Shown: positions 43,581 to 52,155 of the stretch, one piece after another
Position numbering within the stretch: position 1 is the stretch's first letter
Layout: each line of letters starts with the position of its first letter
Assembly: GCA_002726865.1 (NCBI GenBank)
Contig: PBSW01000021.1
Span: forward strand, 40,266-97,795
DNA length: 57,530 nucleotides
Origin: Candidatus Bathyarchaeota archaeon
GTDB lineage: Archaea > Thermoproteota > Bathyarchaeia > TCS64
Direction of reading: 5' to 3'
Program-made: the position numbers and the translations under genes
Notes under the pieces: model-generated
The model's database searches: none
The model's input: the letters and a program-made list of their open reading frames with translations, nothing else
What the model was told of the DNA's origin: nothing

Positions 43581-43928
43581 CTATTTCAGTATCTTGATCC
43601 GGGAAGGCGCCACGCCCTCATCTAGCAGATCCGTAAGAGACACAGCCCGGGAACCAGCTGCAATTATCTTAGTTTTAGCACTCTCGCTGAACGAGTACGC
43701 CGCAACTGTCACTCCAGCACCCAGCAACCCTGATGCCAGAACTTTACCCGGCACAGCGACCACATCCCCCTCCCCGCTATGCCTGCCGATCCTGCTCAGA
43801 TTCACCGCGACCCTCCGCCGCTTTGGCTTATCTAGTTCATCAGCAAGGGCACCCCAGATCGGCTTACCTCCCCCACGGGAGGCTGCCTTGAGGACCCTGA
43901 TAGCCATCTTCAGTTCATTGTTCAACAT
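43581..43928 (-). CDS. rpl18e: 50S ribosomal protein eL18
   Basis: A 115-residue large-subunit protein: MLNNELKMAIRVLKAASRGG, KPIWGALADELDKPKRRRVAVN, LSRIGRHSGEGDVVAVPGKVL and VAAYSFSESAKTKI. ATG 43928 lies within the rpoD 3' end (14-base overlap); a longer upstream frame is spurious because it runs through rpoD. It is the last gene of the uS13 operon here. Confidence 0.95.
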   Translation of the reverse strand: MLNNELKMAIRVLKAASRGGGKPIWGALADELDKPKRRRVAVNLSRIGRHSGEGDVVAVPGKVLASGLLGAGVTVAAYSFSESAKTKIIAAGSRAVSLTDLLDEGVAPSRIKILK

Positions 43929-44946
43929 TAGAAACACCATTTCTCTCTTCGTCCAAGTCGACCTTTGAGACGATTTCCTCCTCCTTGTCTCCGTCTGCAT
44001 CCTCAGAAGCTGCGCCATCAAGGCCAGAGGTAGAATCCTCATTATCATCATCGATATCCTCGACGCCCCCTTTGTAGAGCCTGTCCTGCTCTACTTGATC
44101 CACTTGGAAGATGTTGAGAGTATCCGCCGTCTCCCCCAGCTCTACTTTATTCGCGAACTTGTCCAGCTTATCCGACAGGATCCGTACCGCTTCGGTTACA
44201 AGCTTCGCTGGCTCCATACAACCCGTCGACTCGACGGTGAATAGGAACAGGTCATCTATAGGTCTCGCCCTCACTGCTATGGGCTCCACGGGGCACGACT
44301 TCTCACACTCTCCGCAGATGGTGCACGCATTTACATCCACTACCTTTAGCTTACCATCATCGAGGATGAACACGTCCCGAGGGCAGGCCCTTATGCATTC
44401 TGCGCAGTTAGTGCACCGGTCCTCGTCTATCTCAATCTCAGCAACGTGTTGATATACCGCCATGGAGACTGGCTGCCACTTTGAGTGCTCCTTACCTGTC
44501 CCAAGCCTTGCATAGGCCTCCAGCCTCACCGCCTGACCGGGGGTGATCTTGGTTAAGGGGATTCCAGGAGACACGGGAACCACTGAAGGATCCTCTGAGA
44601 TAAAATCTCCCGAGTATACGGTGATGGTCTCGGTCTCCGCTTCCACATCCAAAGTGAGCACCACACGACATTTTTCGCATCCCAACTCGCTTCCGCAGTC
44701 ACAATCCACCGGGAGAATGTACCTATCTAGATCCGTCTTTAGAGGCAGGTACCCGATCCTCTGAGATAGATTCTCATCTGGAACCACCGACGAGTTATCA
44801 AAGAAGAAAATGTCATCGATTACCATGCAAGGCACATCCATGATCATGGTCCTCCTTAGGGCGTTAGTAAATGCCACATCCACACCCCCTACGAGAAAGC
44901 TTACGCTGTCCTCGTCAACGTTGAGAACTTTGACCTTCAACACCAT
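43915..44946 (-). CDS. rpoD: DNA-directed RNA polymerase subunit D with two [4Fe-4S] motifs
   Basis: The archaeal homologue of Rpb3/alpha, a platform for polymerase assembly, 343 residues from ATG 44946. It has DVAFTNALRRTMIMDVPCM and MVIDDIFFFDNSS, then an inserted ferredoxin-like domain with two full cluster motifs, CTNCAECIRACP and CTICGECEKSCP, so both clusters should form. The tail of about 60 residues is strongly acidic (DDDNEDSTSGLDGAASED), longer than usual. The frame extends upstream through uS11, but the conserved start MVLKVKVLNVDED fixes the ATG. The long tail could contact other polymerase or chromatin components. Confidence 0.96.
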   Translation of the reverse strand: MVLKVKVLNVDEDSVSFLVGGVDVAFTNALRRTMIMDVPCMVIDDIFFFDNSSVVPDENLSQRIGYLPLKTDLDRYILPVDCDCGSELGCEKCRVVLTLDVEAETETITVYSGDFISEDPSVVPVSPGIPLTKITPGQAVRLEAYARLGTGKEHSKWQPVSMAVYQHVAEIEIDEDRCTNCAECIRACPRDVFILDDGKLKVVDVNACTICGECEKSCPVEPIAVRARPIDDLFLFTVESTGCMEPAKLVTEAVRILSDKLDKFANKVELGETADTLNIFQVDQVEQDRLYKGGVEDIDDDNEDSTSGLDGAASEDADGDKEEEIVSKVDLDEERNGVSNVEQ

Positions 44947-44962
44947 ACTTCCATAAGACCTG

Positions 44963-45373
44963 CTAAGGCCTGCGACCCCGCCTGCCCCCTGGCTTACGAG
45001 TCCCGTCATGGGGGATGGGGGTCGACTCCTCAATTCGACCTACCATGAAATTACTCCTTGCAAGGGCCCGGATGGCTGCCTGGGCCCCTGGGCCTGGAGT
45101 CTTTGAGCCAGACCCACCAGGAGCCCGGACCTTGATATGAATGGATGTAATGCCTCGATCTCGGCCGACGTCAGCGACGTGCTGTGCCGCCTTCATTGCA
45201 GCATACGGCGAGGGCTTTAACCTATCAGCTTTCACGAACCTGCCCCCAGAGGCGAGCGCGATGGTCTCGGCCCCGGTGAGATCCGTCATGTGAATAATCG
45301 TATTATTGAAACTGCTGTGAATGTGGACCACGGCCCACCTTTCGCCCTCACTCAACAGGGGCTGCCTCCACAT
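44963..45373 (-). CDS. rps11: 30S ribosomal protein uS11
   Basis: A 136-residue small-subunit protein at the platform: [59 protein letters not shown] and [20 protein letters not shown], all uS11 signatures. It overlaps the end of uS4 by 26 bases. Confidence 0.97.
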   Translation of the reverse strand: MWRQPLLSEGERWAVVHIHSSFNNTIIHMTDLTGAETIALASGGRFVKADRLKPSPYAAMKAAQHVADVGRDRGITSIHIKVRAPGGSGSKTPGPGAQAAIRALARSNFMVGRIEESTPIPHDGTRKPGGRRGRRP

Positions 45374-45899
45374 CCTCTTTTATGATTAGATCTTGCCTCA
45401 GCGGATGTGTCTTAATGATGAAAGGGCTAGACTCCGCGTAGTCTAGGCTCCCTTCATCGGTCCGTGTTACCATATAACTAGGAGCCTTCATCTTGCGTCC
45501 CGCTATGCTGATGTGCCCGTGTGAGATCAGCTGCCTCGACTGAAAAAGGGACTTTGCTATCCCCTTCCTGAACACGACTGTCTGGAGCCTCCGTTCCATA
45601 AGATCCTGTACGTTCAGACTTAGGATATCGTCAAGGTTACCTTTCTCCTGAATGAGTCCCCGCCTGTGGAGCCGACCGAGAAGATCGGTTTCTAACTGCT
45701 CCCTCTCAGTGATCCCCATTGAGACGATCTCCCTAGCCCTTCGTCTCAAAGTGCTCAACTCTGTCTTATGACGCCAAAGCTCCCTCTTGTTCCTGAGACC
45801 GTACGCACCTACCAGTTTGAGCTCCGCCTCTAGATTCGCGAAATCCCAAGGGCGTTTTGGTGTCGTATACAACTTATGCTTTTTCTTAGGATCACCCAT
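45348..45899 (-). CDS. rps4: 30S ribosomal protein uS4
   Basis: A 183-residue protein that nucleates small-subunit assembly. It opens [19 protein letters not shown], then [20 protein letters not shown], and has the S4 RNA-binding domain [23 protein letters not shown]. The gap to uS13 is 12 bases. Confidence 0.97.
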   Translation of the reverse strand: MGDPKKKHKLYTTPKRPWDFANLEAELKLVGAYGLRNKRELWRHKTELSTLRRRAREIVSMGITEREQLETDLLGRLHRRGLIQEKGNLDDILSLNVQDLMERRLQTVVFRKGIAKSLFQSRQLISHGHISIAGRKMKAPSYMVTRTDEGSLDYAESSPFIIKTHPLRQDLIIKEDVEAAPVE

Positions 45900-45911
45900 A
45901 TATTATCCACC

Positions 45912-46373
45912 TCAGCTTTTCTGTTGAATTCTTGCTCTGCTGACGCCGACGCTCCGGCCTTTACGAGCCGTCGTCTTGGTTCGCTGCCCCCTTACCTTTA
46001 GACCCCGGGCGTGTCGCTCCCCCTTCCAACTCCGGGTTTCCCTCATGACGTCGATATCCTGCCTCTGAGCAAGGGTGAGATCGGAGGCAAGCAGGTGACG
46101 GTCAAGGCCAGTCTGGGGGTCCTTCCGCCTGTTAAGCATCCAAAGGGGTATCCCATGGGAAGACGGATTGTCGATGATGTTTTCGAGCCTTCCCACGTCA
46201 CCCTTCGACAGGTTTCCCAGCCTCTCGGATGGGTCGAGGGCCAGTTTTTTGATCATAGTCCTAGCCACACGAATACCTATGCCCTTAAGATCAGTCATGG
46301 CATAGGGTAGAAGCTTAGTTCCGTCTAGATTGGAACCATGCAGCCGTACGATATAGTTAAATTCTTTGGACAC
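45912..46373 (-). CDS. rps13: 30S ribosomal protein uS13
   Basis: A 153-residue head protein of the small subunit. It has NYIVRLHGSNLDGTKLLPYA, MTDLKGIGIRVARTMIKKLA and RGLKVRGQRTKTTARKG. The start is GTG 46373 with GGGAGG eight bases upstream, a strong ribosome-binding site. It heads the operon uS13-uS4-uS11-rpoD-eL18. Confidence 0.96.
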   Translation of the reverse strand: MSKEFNYIVRLHGSNLDGTKLLPYAMTDLKGIGIRVARTMIKKLALDPSERLGNLSKGDVGRLENIIDNPSSHGIPLWMLNRRKDPQTGLDRHLLASDLTLAQRQDIDVMRETRSWKGERHARGLKVRGQRTKTTARKGRSVGVSRARIQQKS

Positions 46374-46672
46374 GCCGAATCCTCCCGACTTTGTAGGTTA
46401 ACATAAAGCATAAAAACCTTATTAATTCATGATTTTCTCTCTGCGCGTTATAGGGTCTTTATGCTTTTCTAGACTTACCTTCACTAGACCCAAAGCCTAA
46501 GATAAAAATCTACTGAAAAACCACTACAAATGCGTGTATATTTTGAAGCACGCGTAATATTCAAAGATCTCTCGTCGAGAGAGAAATCAGCTCGCGGAGT
46601 TGAAGTTCAATGTGATCGAAGTCAAGCAAACGTGTGATCCCCTTTTGCTGTGGATATTTGAAAGAATATTTC
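46374..46672 (-). promoter_or_regulatory. Spacer with the promoter of the uS13 operon
   Basis: On the minus strand AGGTTTTTATG (plus 46409-46419) is a TATA-like element about 40 bases before the GTG of uS13. No gene is visible in the rest of the 300-base spacer, which contains a GCGCGTTATAGG patch near 46443. Confidence 0.45.
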
Positions 46673-47674
46673 TTACGCGATGGTTACGCGGGTCATGTTT
46701 TCCATAGATTCGATAGCGCAGAAGACCATCCGAAGAGTCTGGATGTTATCCTCTATATCTATAGCCGGTCTCCTCTTTTCCAGCAAGGCACCCATGAACT
46801 CATCCAATACTTTTTTCAGTGAATGGCTGGGGGGAAAGGTCTCCACCGGTATCGTTTGCTTAGTGTTTCCCTTTGATATCGTGATATCTCCATCCCAGAG
46901 GATCGAGCCCTTGGTGCCGTGAACCCGCCAGATCCCTTCCCACGGCGTCCTGAAGCCATCATAGGCCCAGCTTCCTGCAAAATGGGCGTTGAGGCCGCCA
47001 GTCATCTCGTACTGGGCACTTACAGTCGGATACTCCCAGTGATCGGTCAACCTTGATCCGAACGCCGAACCTATGACGGTGACGGGCTCCGTCGCAGTGA
47101 TATATCTCAGCATGTCAAAGTGATGGGTGGCATTCTCAACAAGTAGGGGGTATTGGTATTGGTTCCTCCAGTCGGATTCCGGGAACCTGTGTCTTACAAA
47201 GTACTGGATGAATATCGCCTCGGGTTCTCCAATCTTACCCGTGGAGATCAGGTCCCTCATCAAAATGGATCCTGGACTAAAACGGTAGTTCTCGGCAACC
47301 ATGAGGGTCATCCTGCTGTCCCTTACTGCATCTCTAATGCTCTGAGCTTCTTCCAGGGAAGCGCAGAGAGGCTTTTCCACAAGAACGTGCCTCATATGGC
47401 TCAACGACATCAAGACCTGTTCGGTGTGCATAAAGTAGGGCGTCGTGATCAGAACGGCGTCTGTATCTTTTGAGTGTTCTAGCATCTCCTCGAAGTTAGA
47501 GAATCTAGCGCTCTCAGGGAGGCCGCAACAATCCCCTGCTACCTCACGGGCTTTGTCGTTTCTAGTCGCGATGGCCGAGTATTCCCATTCTCCATCTCTG
47601 AGGATGACATTCATCCACTTCCTCCCGAAGGAGCCCAGACCCACTTGCGCGATCTTCAATCTCCCTTCTCCCAA
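46673..47674 (-). CDS. Gfo/Idh/MocA family oxidoreductase
   Basis: A 333-residue NAD(P)-dependent dehydrogenase-fold protein. The Rossmann start is KIAQVGLGSFGRKW, with DAVLITTPYFMHTEQVLMSL, HVLVEKPLCASLEEAQ (the EKP catalytic Lys) and MLMVAENYRF-type strands. A C-terminal family domain has VENATHHFDMLRYI. TTG 47674 is the longest start; TTG five codons later is possible. It converts or isomerises sugars or sugar-like alcohols, substrate unknown. It is separated from the oxidoreductase operon upstream by about 100 bases and may belong to a different transcript. Confidence 0.85.
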   Translation of the reverse strand: MGEGRLKIAQVGLGSFGRKWMNVILRDGEWEYSAIATRNDKAREVAGDCCGLPESARFSNFEEMLEHSKDTDAVLITTPYFMHTEQVLMSLSHMRHVLVEKPLCASLEEAQSIRDAVRDSRMTLMVAENYRFSPGSILMRDLISTGKIGEPEAIFIQYFVRHRFPESDWRNQYQYPLLVENATHHFDMLRYITATEPVTVIGSAFGSRLTDHWEYPTVSAQYEMTGGLNAHFAGSWAYDGFRTPWEGIWRVHGTKGSILWDGDITISKGNTKQTIPVETFPPSHSLKKVLDEFMGALLEKRRPAIDIEDNIQTLRMVFCAIESMENMTRVTIA

Positions 47675-47772
47675 GGCTAGTATCCATTTAGAGTTATGCC
47701 CCGCGCGTTTAAAATGGGGGATATCTAATTATTTATGTTAAGGAACTGGTCAAGAGACGCACGCGGTGGTTC

Positions 47773-48696
47773 TTATGAGGAACCTTGATACAGGGGCATG
47801 ATCAACACCAAAACGCTGAGGAGGGCCAGTTGGTTGAGATAGATAGTGTTTAACATCCGCCCGGCCAGCAAGAGAAAAAGAAACGAGAACACTATAGGAG
47901 ACCTTTGTTGGAAGAGATCGACAATCATATAGATATAGAACCATAAGGCGACCACATAGAAGGGGGCAGGTAGATGGAGCGTGAAATACACAGACCACGT
48001 CGCGATGGGAGCGAGAAGAGGACTCCTTGTGGCAATGATAAAAAAGGGTACCAGGACAAAGGCGATAATGGCGCATCGCCAATCCCATTCAGACTTAAGG
48101 GTGAAAAAAGCGATCAAGGGCACAATCAACGCTATGAGTTCGCCCAGACTGAATATCTCTAAGACGAACGGGAGGGTGAAACCGAATTCACCCATTGAGG
48201 AGGCTACCATGTAATAATATGAACCTGAAAAACCTGCAACTACAGACAATGTGAAGGATGTATGCGCTATTTTCCTCTGTATGGAGAATAGGATGGATGT
48301 TACAAGGATAGCGCTAGATAAGAAATAATAAATCAACGAGATTCTAGGATTTGGACCAGAAATCAGCATTCCACCAGTTAAAAGTACACAGAAAATGATT
48401 AGAGAAATCACTGAAGTTAAGTAGGCTTTTTGGGTCATTATAAACGATATTAGGCCTAAAGATACTGAGGATAAAATAAAGGCCAAATTGAATGATGCAA
48501 TCCCGAAGAAGAAGACTAGGAGGTTGTATATCGCGTCGGCCAGTCCACCTCTTGGCAGCACGATGCCCATACGCATGAATATCCTTAGGAGTAAGAACTC
48601 CATCAATGCGGAGACAAGAAGTATACGAATCGTCCATCTGAGAACGTTATACTGAGTCTCGATGGGGAATCGATCGTTTAGCATCCCCTTAATCAT
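47773..48696 (-). CDS. Polytopic membrane protein of unknown family in the exported oxidoreductase operon
   Basis: A 307-residue protein with about eight to ten hydrophobic segments and short loops, for example WTIRILLVSALMEFLLLRIF, SVISLIIFCVLLTGGMLIS and VALWFYIYMIVDLF. I recognise no family. Only a few His are present (KIAHTSF, TLHLPAP), not in the spaced pairs expected for a di-haem NarI- or DsrM-type cytochrome. It is 17 bases downstream of the TorD-type chaperone gene. That makes it a likely operon member, perhaps the membrane partner of the complex, but the electron route cannot be read. Confidence 0.7.
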   Translation of the reverse strand: MIKGMLNDRFPIETQYNVLRWTIRILLVSALMEFLLLRIFMRMGIVLPRGGLADAIYNLLVFFFGIASFNLAFILSSVSLGLISFIMTQKAYLTSVISLIIFCVLLTGGMLISGPNPRISLIYYFLSSAILVTSILFSIQRKIAHTSFTLSVVAGFSGSYYYMVASSMGEFGFTLPFVLEIFSLGELIALIVPLIAFFTLKSEWDWRCAIIAFVLVPFFIIATRSPLLAPIATWSVYFTLHLPAPFYVVALWFYIYMIVDLFQQRSPIVFSFLFLLLAGRMLNTIYLNQLALLSVLVLIMPLYQGSS

Positions 48697-48713
48697 GATC
48701 TAAGGCCCTCTTG

Positions 48714-49439
48714 TTACTTGCTAGCAGCATCAAGGGTGACGAGGGCATAAACCAGATCTGCGATGGAGGGATAAATTCCGAGACGAGCCTCTTTTCTCAT
48801 CCGTATGTTATATTTAGATATCCAATTTCCTAGATGTTCAGATAAAAAAATTTTTCTAGCCTCAAAACATATCTTTGCTTCATCCTGCAACGAGTTGGCC
48901 ACGGCGAGGGCCTCCTTGAGGCAAAGCAGCCCCATAAACTCCAGTTCGGAGATAATATGGTCTGGAGTCTCATTTTTTTGTTTAATCCCGAAGGCCATAT
49001 AGAATCCGGCTATGTCTGCCAGATCGTTGGTCTTGGAGAAGCTTCTCTCAGGGTTATAGGATGTTTCGTATGGAGGGCATGCACCTCTGTGAAATAAGTG
49101 AGTATATTCACCGTTCAACATATCAGCCGTGATGCTTTCCTGACCGAGTTCAAACTTTACGGTCCCCATCTCTTTCTCAAGTGCAAGAATATCCGTTGTC
49201 TCAAAGGTTTTGAATAGATCCTGGAGAAACCCTAAATCGGATAGAGATTGCTGTGGAGGGCCTAAGGATTTGGCTAGGAGGCTGTAGAGGGTGGCTCGGT
49301 AGGTCAATGATGAAACGAGGTTACTTTGTGATGTCAAAACCAAACAAGTCCCATATTTATTGGGAATGAACGTAAGTCTACCCACAGAGCATTGACCATG
49401 GTACCATGAATGCTGAGAACGCGAGCGTAAAAGTGACAC
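48714..49439 (-). CDS. TorD/DmsD-type maturation chaperone of the molybdoenzyme
   Basis: A helical protein of the TorD family that binds Tat signal peptides and guides cofactor insertion before export. The family hallmark EYTHLFHRGACPPYETSYNP is clear, and YRATLYSLLAKSL is the expected N-terminal helix. The frame can begin at 49439, but the first 30 or so residues look non-coding; TTG 49337 (giving MTSQSNLVSSLTYRATLY) is a more natural start. Its presence beside the twin-arginine-bearing catalytic subunit supports co-factor loading of that subunit. Confidence 0.85.
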   Translation of the reverse strand: MSLLRSRSQHSWYHGQCSVGRLTFIPNKYGTCLVLTSQSNLVSSLTYRATLYSLLAKSLGPPQQSLSDLGFLQDLFKTFETTDILALEKEMGTVKFELGQESITADMLNGEYTHLFHRGACPPYETSYNPERSFSKTNDLADIAGFYMAFGIKQKNETPDHIISELEFMGLLCLKEALAVANSLQDEAKICFEARKIFLSEHLGNWISKYNIRMRKEARLGIYPSIADLVYALVTLDAASK

Positions 49440-49493
49440 TTGAATTTAGATTTTGTCATCCTTTCCACATCCCTCTTTTATTCAGAACAGTCT

Positions 49494-51038
49494 TTACTTT
49501 TTTTCGCTTAAACTGAGGCCTAGGTATAGTAAAATGACTCCGATCACGGTGAACAATACTAGAGATATGGACGTTCGGATCAGAGATGGAATCTGCTGAA
49601 CATTTATTCTTATGTTATGTGTGTCCTCCTGCCCATCATCATCGAGAACCTTCAAAGTGACGGTGTAGCGACCGGGATCAACGTATTCGTGAGTCGGGCT
49701 CTGTATGTTGGAGTGATAGTCGTCCCCGAAATCCCAGTCCCATGATACAATTGTTCCGTCAGAGTCTGAGGATTTATCGGTGAACTGGATATCAGTATCC
49801 ACCGTCGGACTCATTCGTGAATATGAGAAATCTGCTGTTGGAGGCGATTTCTCAATCTTCACAAGTCTAGATACCGTATTTTGGCCTCCTTCAGAATCGG
49901 TCACTACCAAAGTTACAGAGAAATACCCCTCACCAGAATATTCATGGACGGGGTTTCTTTCATCTGACTTAGCTCCGTCCCCGAAATTCCAACTCCATGA
50001 CGCGATTTCACTCTCAGTATCAACTGACCTGTCGGAAAAGGTTATCTCTTCATTACTTTTAGGAGAGGAGGGGAAAAAGTCAAAGGATGCGACCGGGGGT
50101 GTGTTAAGAACGGAGATGTCCACGTTCAATGTGACCCATGAGCTAACGGATTTACGACCCCCTCTATCGCCGCTCGTCCCATCCCACACTGCGAAGGCTA
50201 TAGGAGTTTCAGCGCCGGCCCTTATCGTAGCGTCGTTGGGGTCTCCGGTCTCCATTCTGCGTGTGATAACGACCTTCCATGTTGAGTCGCTCCATACTCC
50301 CCTGCCTAAGGCATCCTGATTCTCCTGTGTGGTAATTGAGCCGAAACCGGTAGCTTCCGCGTCTTCAACGGGGGTCACCTTCAAAGGTTCTGAGAACGGG
50401 TTCCCCACATACCACCCAGGAAGGTATACCTTGGCGAGACCTTTGAAATTTTCTGGAACCCTATATGGTGGATCACCAATGGCAAAGGGATAAACGTCGT
50501 TCCAGAAATTAGGGAAAGCCGCCTCGAGGTCCTGGAACCCTTCCTCGATGTCTGCCTGCCAATCCGCTTTCCAGTGAAGGATGTGGACCATTTGATCTCT
50601 GGTTCCCATACAAATGAAAGGCTGATCAGAGTCAGTGAACTGTATTGCAACTGAGTCACGGAACTCCTCGGTCTTTATCGTTCTATCATTTATCGATGGG
50701 TCAGACCACTCGATAAGAAACGAGATCCAACTACCGTTATTCAACGATTTGACCCTTAACGACGGTGTGAAGAGTTTGAGGCGAATAGGCGCCACATCGT
50801 TTTGACCTGAAAGGGGTATCTCCAGAGCAGTCGTCTTTTTCCATTGGAGGGAATCGGGGTCAGTGATCGGCAGGGAGTCTCCCACGTTTACCGATGTTAA
50901 GCCAGAACCGGGCGCAACCAATGCGTACCCGTTCATGGCCATGAGAGCTGACACTAAGATCAGGGACAAGATGAAGAGGGATTTGAACTCCCTCCGGATT
51001 TTAGTTAATATTGTGTCGAAAAACATCTCTACTCGCAT
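49494..51038 (-). CDS. Haem-b (gamma) subunit of a type II DMSO-reductase family enzyme, fused to two PKD domains
   Basis: A 514-residue exported protein. After a signal-like segment (LFILSLILVSALMAMNGYAL), residues about 45-305 match the ethylbenzene-dehydrogenase haem-b domain: SFLIEWSDPSINDR, FICMGTRDQMVHILHWKADW, in which the Met is a candidate haem ligand, and WKVVITRRMETGD. Two PKD domains follow (ASWSWNFGDGAKSDERNPVHEY; SWDWDFGDDYHSNIQSPTHE), then a C-terminal helix and SEKK. Ordinary gamma subunits lack the PKD pair and anchor. The start overlaps the beta-subunit gene by 38 bases; ATG 51026 is an alternative. It would be tethered outside the cell membrane. Confidence 0.85.
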   Translation of the reverse strand: MRVEMFFDTILTKIRREFKSLFILSLILVSALMAMNGYALVAPGSGLTSVNVGDSLPITDPDSLQWKKTTALEIPLSGQNDVAPIRLKLFTPSLRVKSLNNGSWISFLIEWSDPSINDRTIKTEEFRDSVAIQFTDSDQPFICMGTRDQMVHILHWKADWQADIEEGFQDLEAAFPNFWNDVYPFAIGDPPYRVPENFKGLAKVYLPGWYVGNPFSEPLKVTPVEDAEATGFGSITTQENQDALGRGVWSDSTWKVVITRRMETGDPNDATIRAGAETPIAFAVWDGTSGDRGGRKSVSSWVTLNVDISVLNTPPVASFDFFPSSPKSNEEITFSDRSVDTESEIASWSWNFGDGAKSDERNPVHEYSGEGYFSVTLVVTDSEGGQNTVSRLVKIEKSPPTADFSYSRMSPTVDTDIQFTDKSSDSDGTIVSWDWDFGDDYHSNIQSPTHEYVDPGRYTVTLKVLDDDGQEDTHNIRINVQQIPSLIRTSISLVLFTVIGVILLYLGLSLSEKK

Positions 51039-52149
51039 CGTAGTATTCTCTAATGATTGTGGGCTCCTTCAGAGCCACGCGGACTATCTCTGTTCCATCG
51101 GCGTTATATCCGATGGCATCTTTGCTGGTTACCTTAAACTTTGAAATCAGGCGATCCGTACTGACGTTCAGCATGAGAATGCCCTTGATCTCTGGCTCAT
51201 CGCCAGCACGGACTCTACGGTATGTCTCAATAGCCTCGTCAACTCCAGGTCCGAACATCTGCCTTGTAAACTTTGTTGGTACGTGTATTGGAGGAATATA
51301 GTATATGTTAGGCTCAAGGCCATATTGGGGATAGAGAGGGAGCGCGATTTTCTTTACGTGAATCAAGAAATCGATTGGGTTCTCGGGATCAATTTTATCG
51401 GGCGTGTTCACTGTTCCCACTGTCCTGATCTTCCCTATACAATTGCGCATGCATCTAGGTGCTATACCCTGTTCCACTGCGGGGTAGCAAAAAATGCACT
51501 TTTCAGAGATCCTGGTCACGTGGTTGTACATCGTCTTCTTATAGGGGCATGCTTTAACGCATTCCCGATAACCCCTACATCTCTGCTGATCTACTAGTAC
51601 GATGCCATCTTCGGATCTCTTGTATATAGCCTTCCTTGGACAGGCTGCGACGCAAGCTGGGAATGAACAGTGATTGCAAAGACGTGGGAGATAGTAGTTC
51701 CAGATCGCGTGAACAGCATCCATCCAGTGCATGTTCTCTTGTAAAGGCTCGTTTGTTTCGTCCTCTCCCCTGTTAGGATAGGCCCATTCGATGTCCTTAG
51801 GAAGATAGCCGACGGCTCGCTCCCCTGGAGGAGCTGCTTCGAAGATAGTCTTGCCAGCATAGACGTTTTTATCTCCCTCTTTCTGCCAACCTTGAGTGCC
51901 TAACAACTCCAGAGTCTTTATGTCCCAAGCCATAGGATAGTTCCCCCAAGGTTTTGTCTCAACATTATTCCACCACATGTACTCCTGACCCTTCCCAACG
52001 GTCCAAGTAGTTTTGCACCCCATGGTGCACGTTTGGCAGGCTATACACTTGTTAATATCAAACACGGCAGCCATTTGCCGCTGGGGCCTACTCTCTTCAT
52101 AAATATAGTCCATGTCTCGGCCGAGTTGCCAATTATTCACTTTAACCAT
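51001..52149 (-). CDS. Iron-sulfur (beta) subunit of a type II DMSO-reductase family enzyme
   Basis: A 382-residue NarH/EbdB/DdhB-type ferredoxin subunit. Cluster motifs are C35-x2-C38-x2-C41-x3-C45 (CIACQTCTMGC), CNHCSFPACVAACP, CRGYRECVKACPYKK and CIFCYPAVEQGIAPRCMRNC. In CRGYREC an aromatic residue replaces a Cys, as in NarH-like subunits where that site holds [3Fe-4S]. It has no signal peptide, so it would be co-exported with the catalytic subunit through Tat. It starts six bases after the alpha stop and overlaps the gamma gene. Confidence 0.92.
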   Translation of the reverse strand: MVKVNNWQLGRDMDYIYEESRPQRQMAAVFDINKCIACQTCTMGCKTTWTVGKGQEYMWWNNVETKPWGNYPMAWDIKTLELLGTQGWQKEGDKNVYAGKTIFEAAPPGERAVGYLPKDIEWAYPNRGEDETNEPLQENMHWMDAVHAIWNYYLPRLCNHCSFPACVAACPRKAIYKRSEDGIVLVDQQRCRGYRECVKACPYKKTMYNHVTRISEKCIFCYPAVEQGIAPRCMRNCIGKIRTVGTVNTPDKIDPENPIDFLIHVKKIALPLYPQYGLEPNIYYIPPIHVPTKFTRQMFGPGVDEAIETYRRVRAGDEPEIKGILMLNVSTDRLISKFKVTSKDAIGYNADGTEIVRVALKEPTIIREYYDASRDVFRHNIN

Positions 52150-52155
52150 CTTTCA

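Noticed and set aside
43929..44051. N-terminal extension of eL18
   Set aside because: The extra 41 residues are an out-of-frame reading of the rpoD tail; the conserved protein begins at MLNNELKM.
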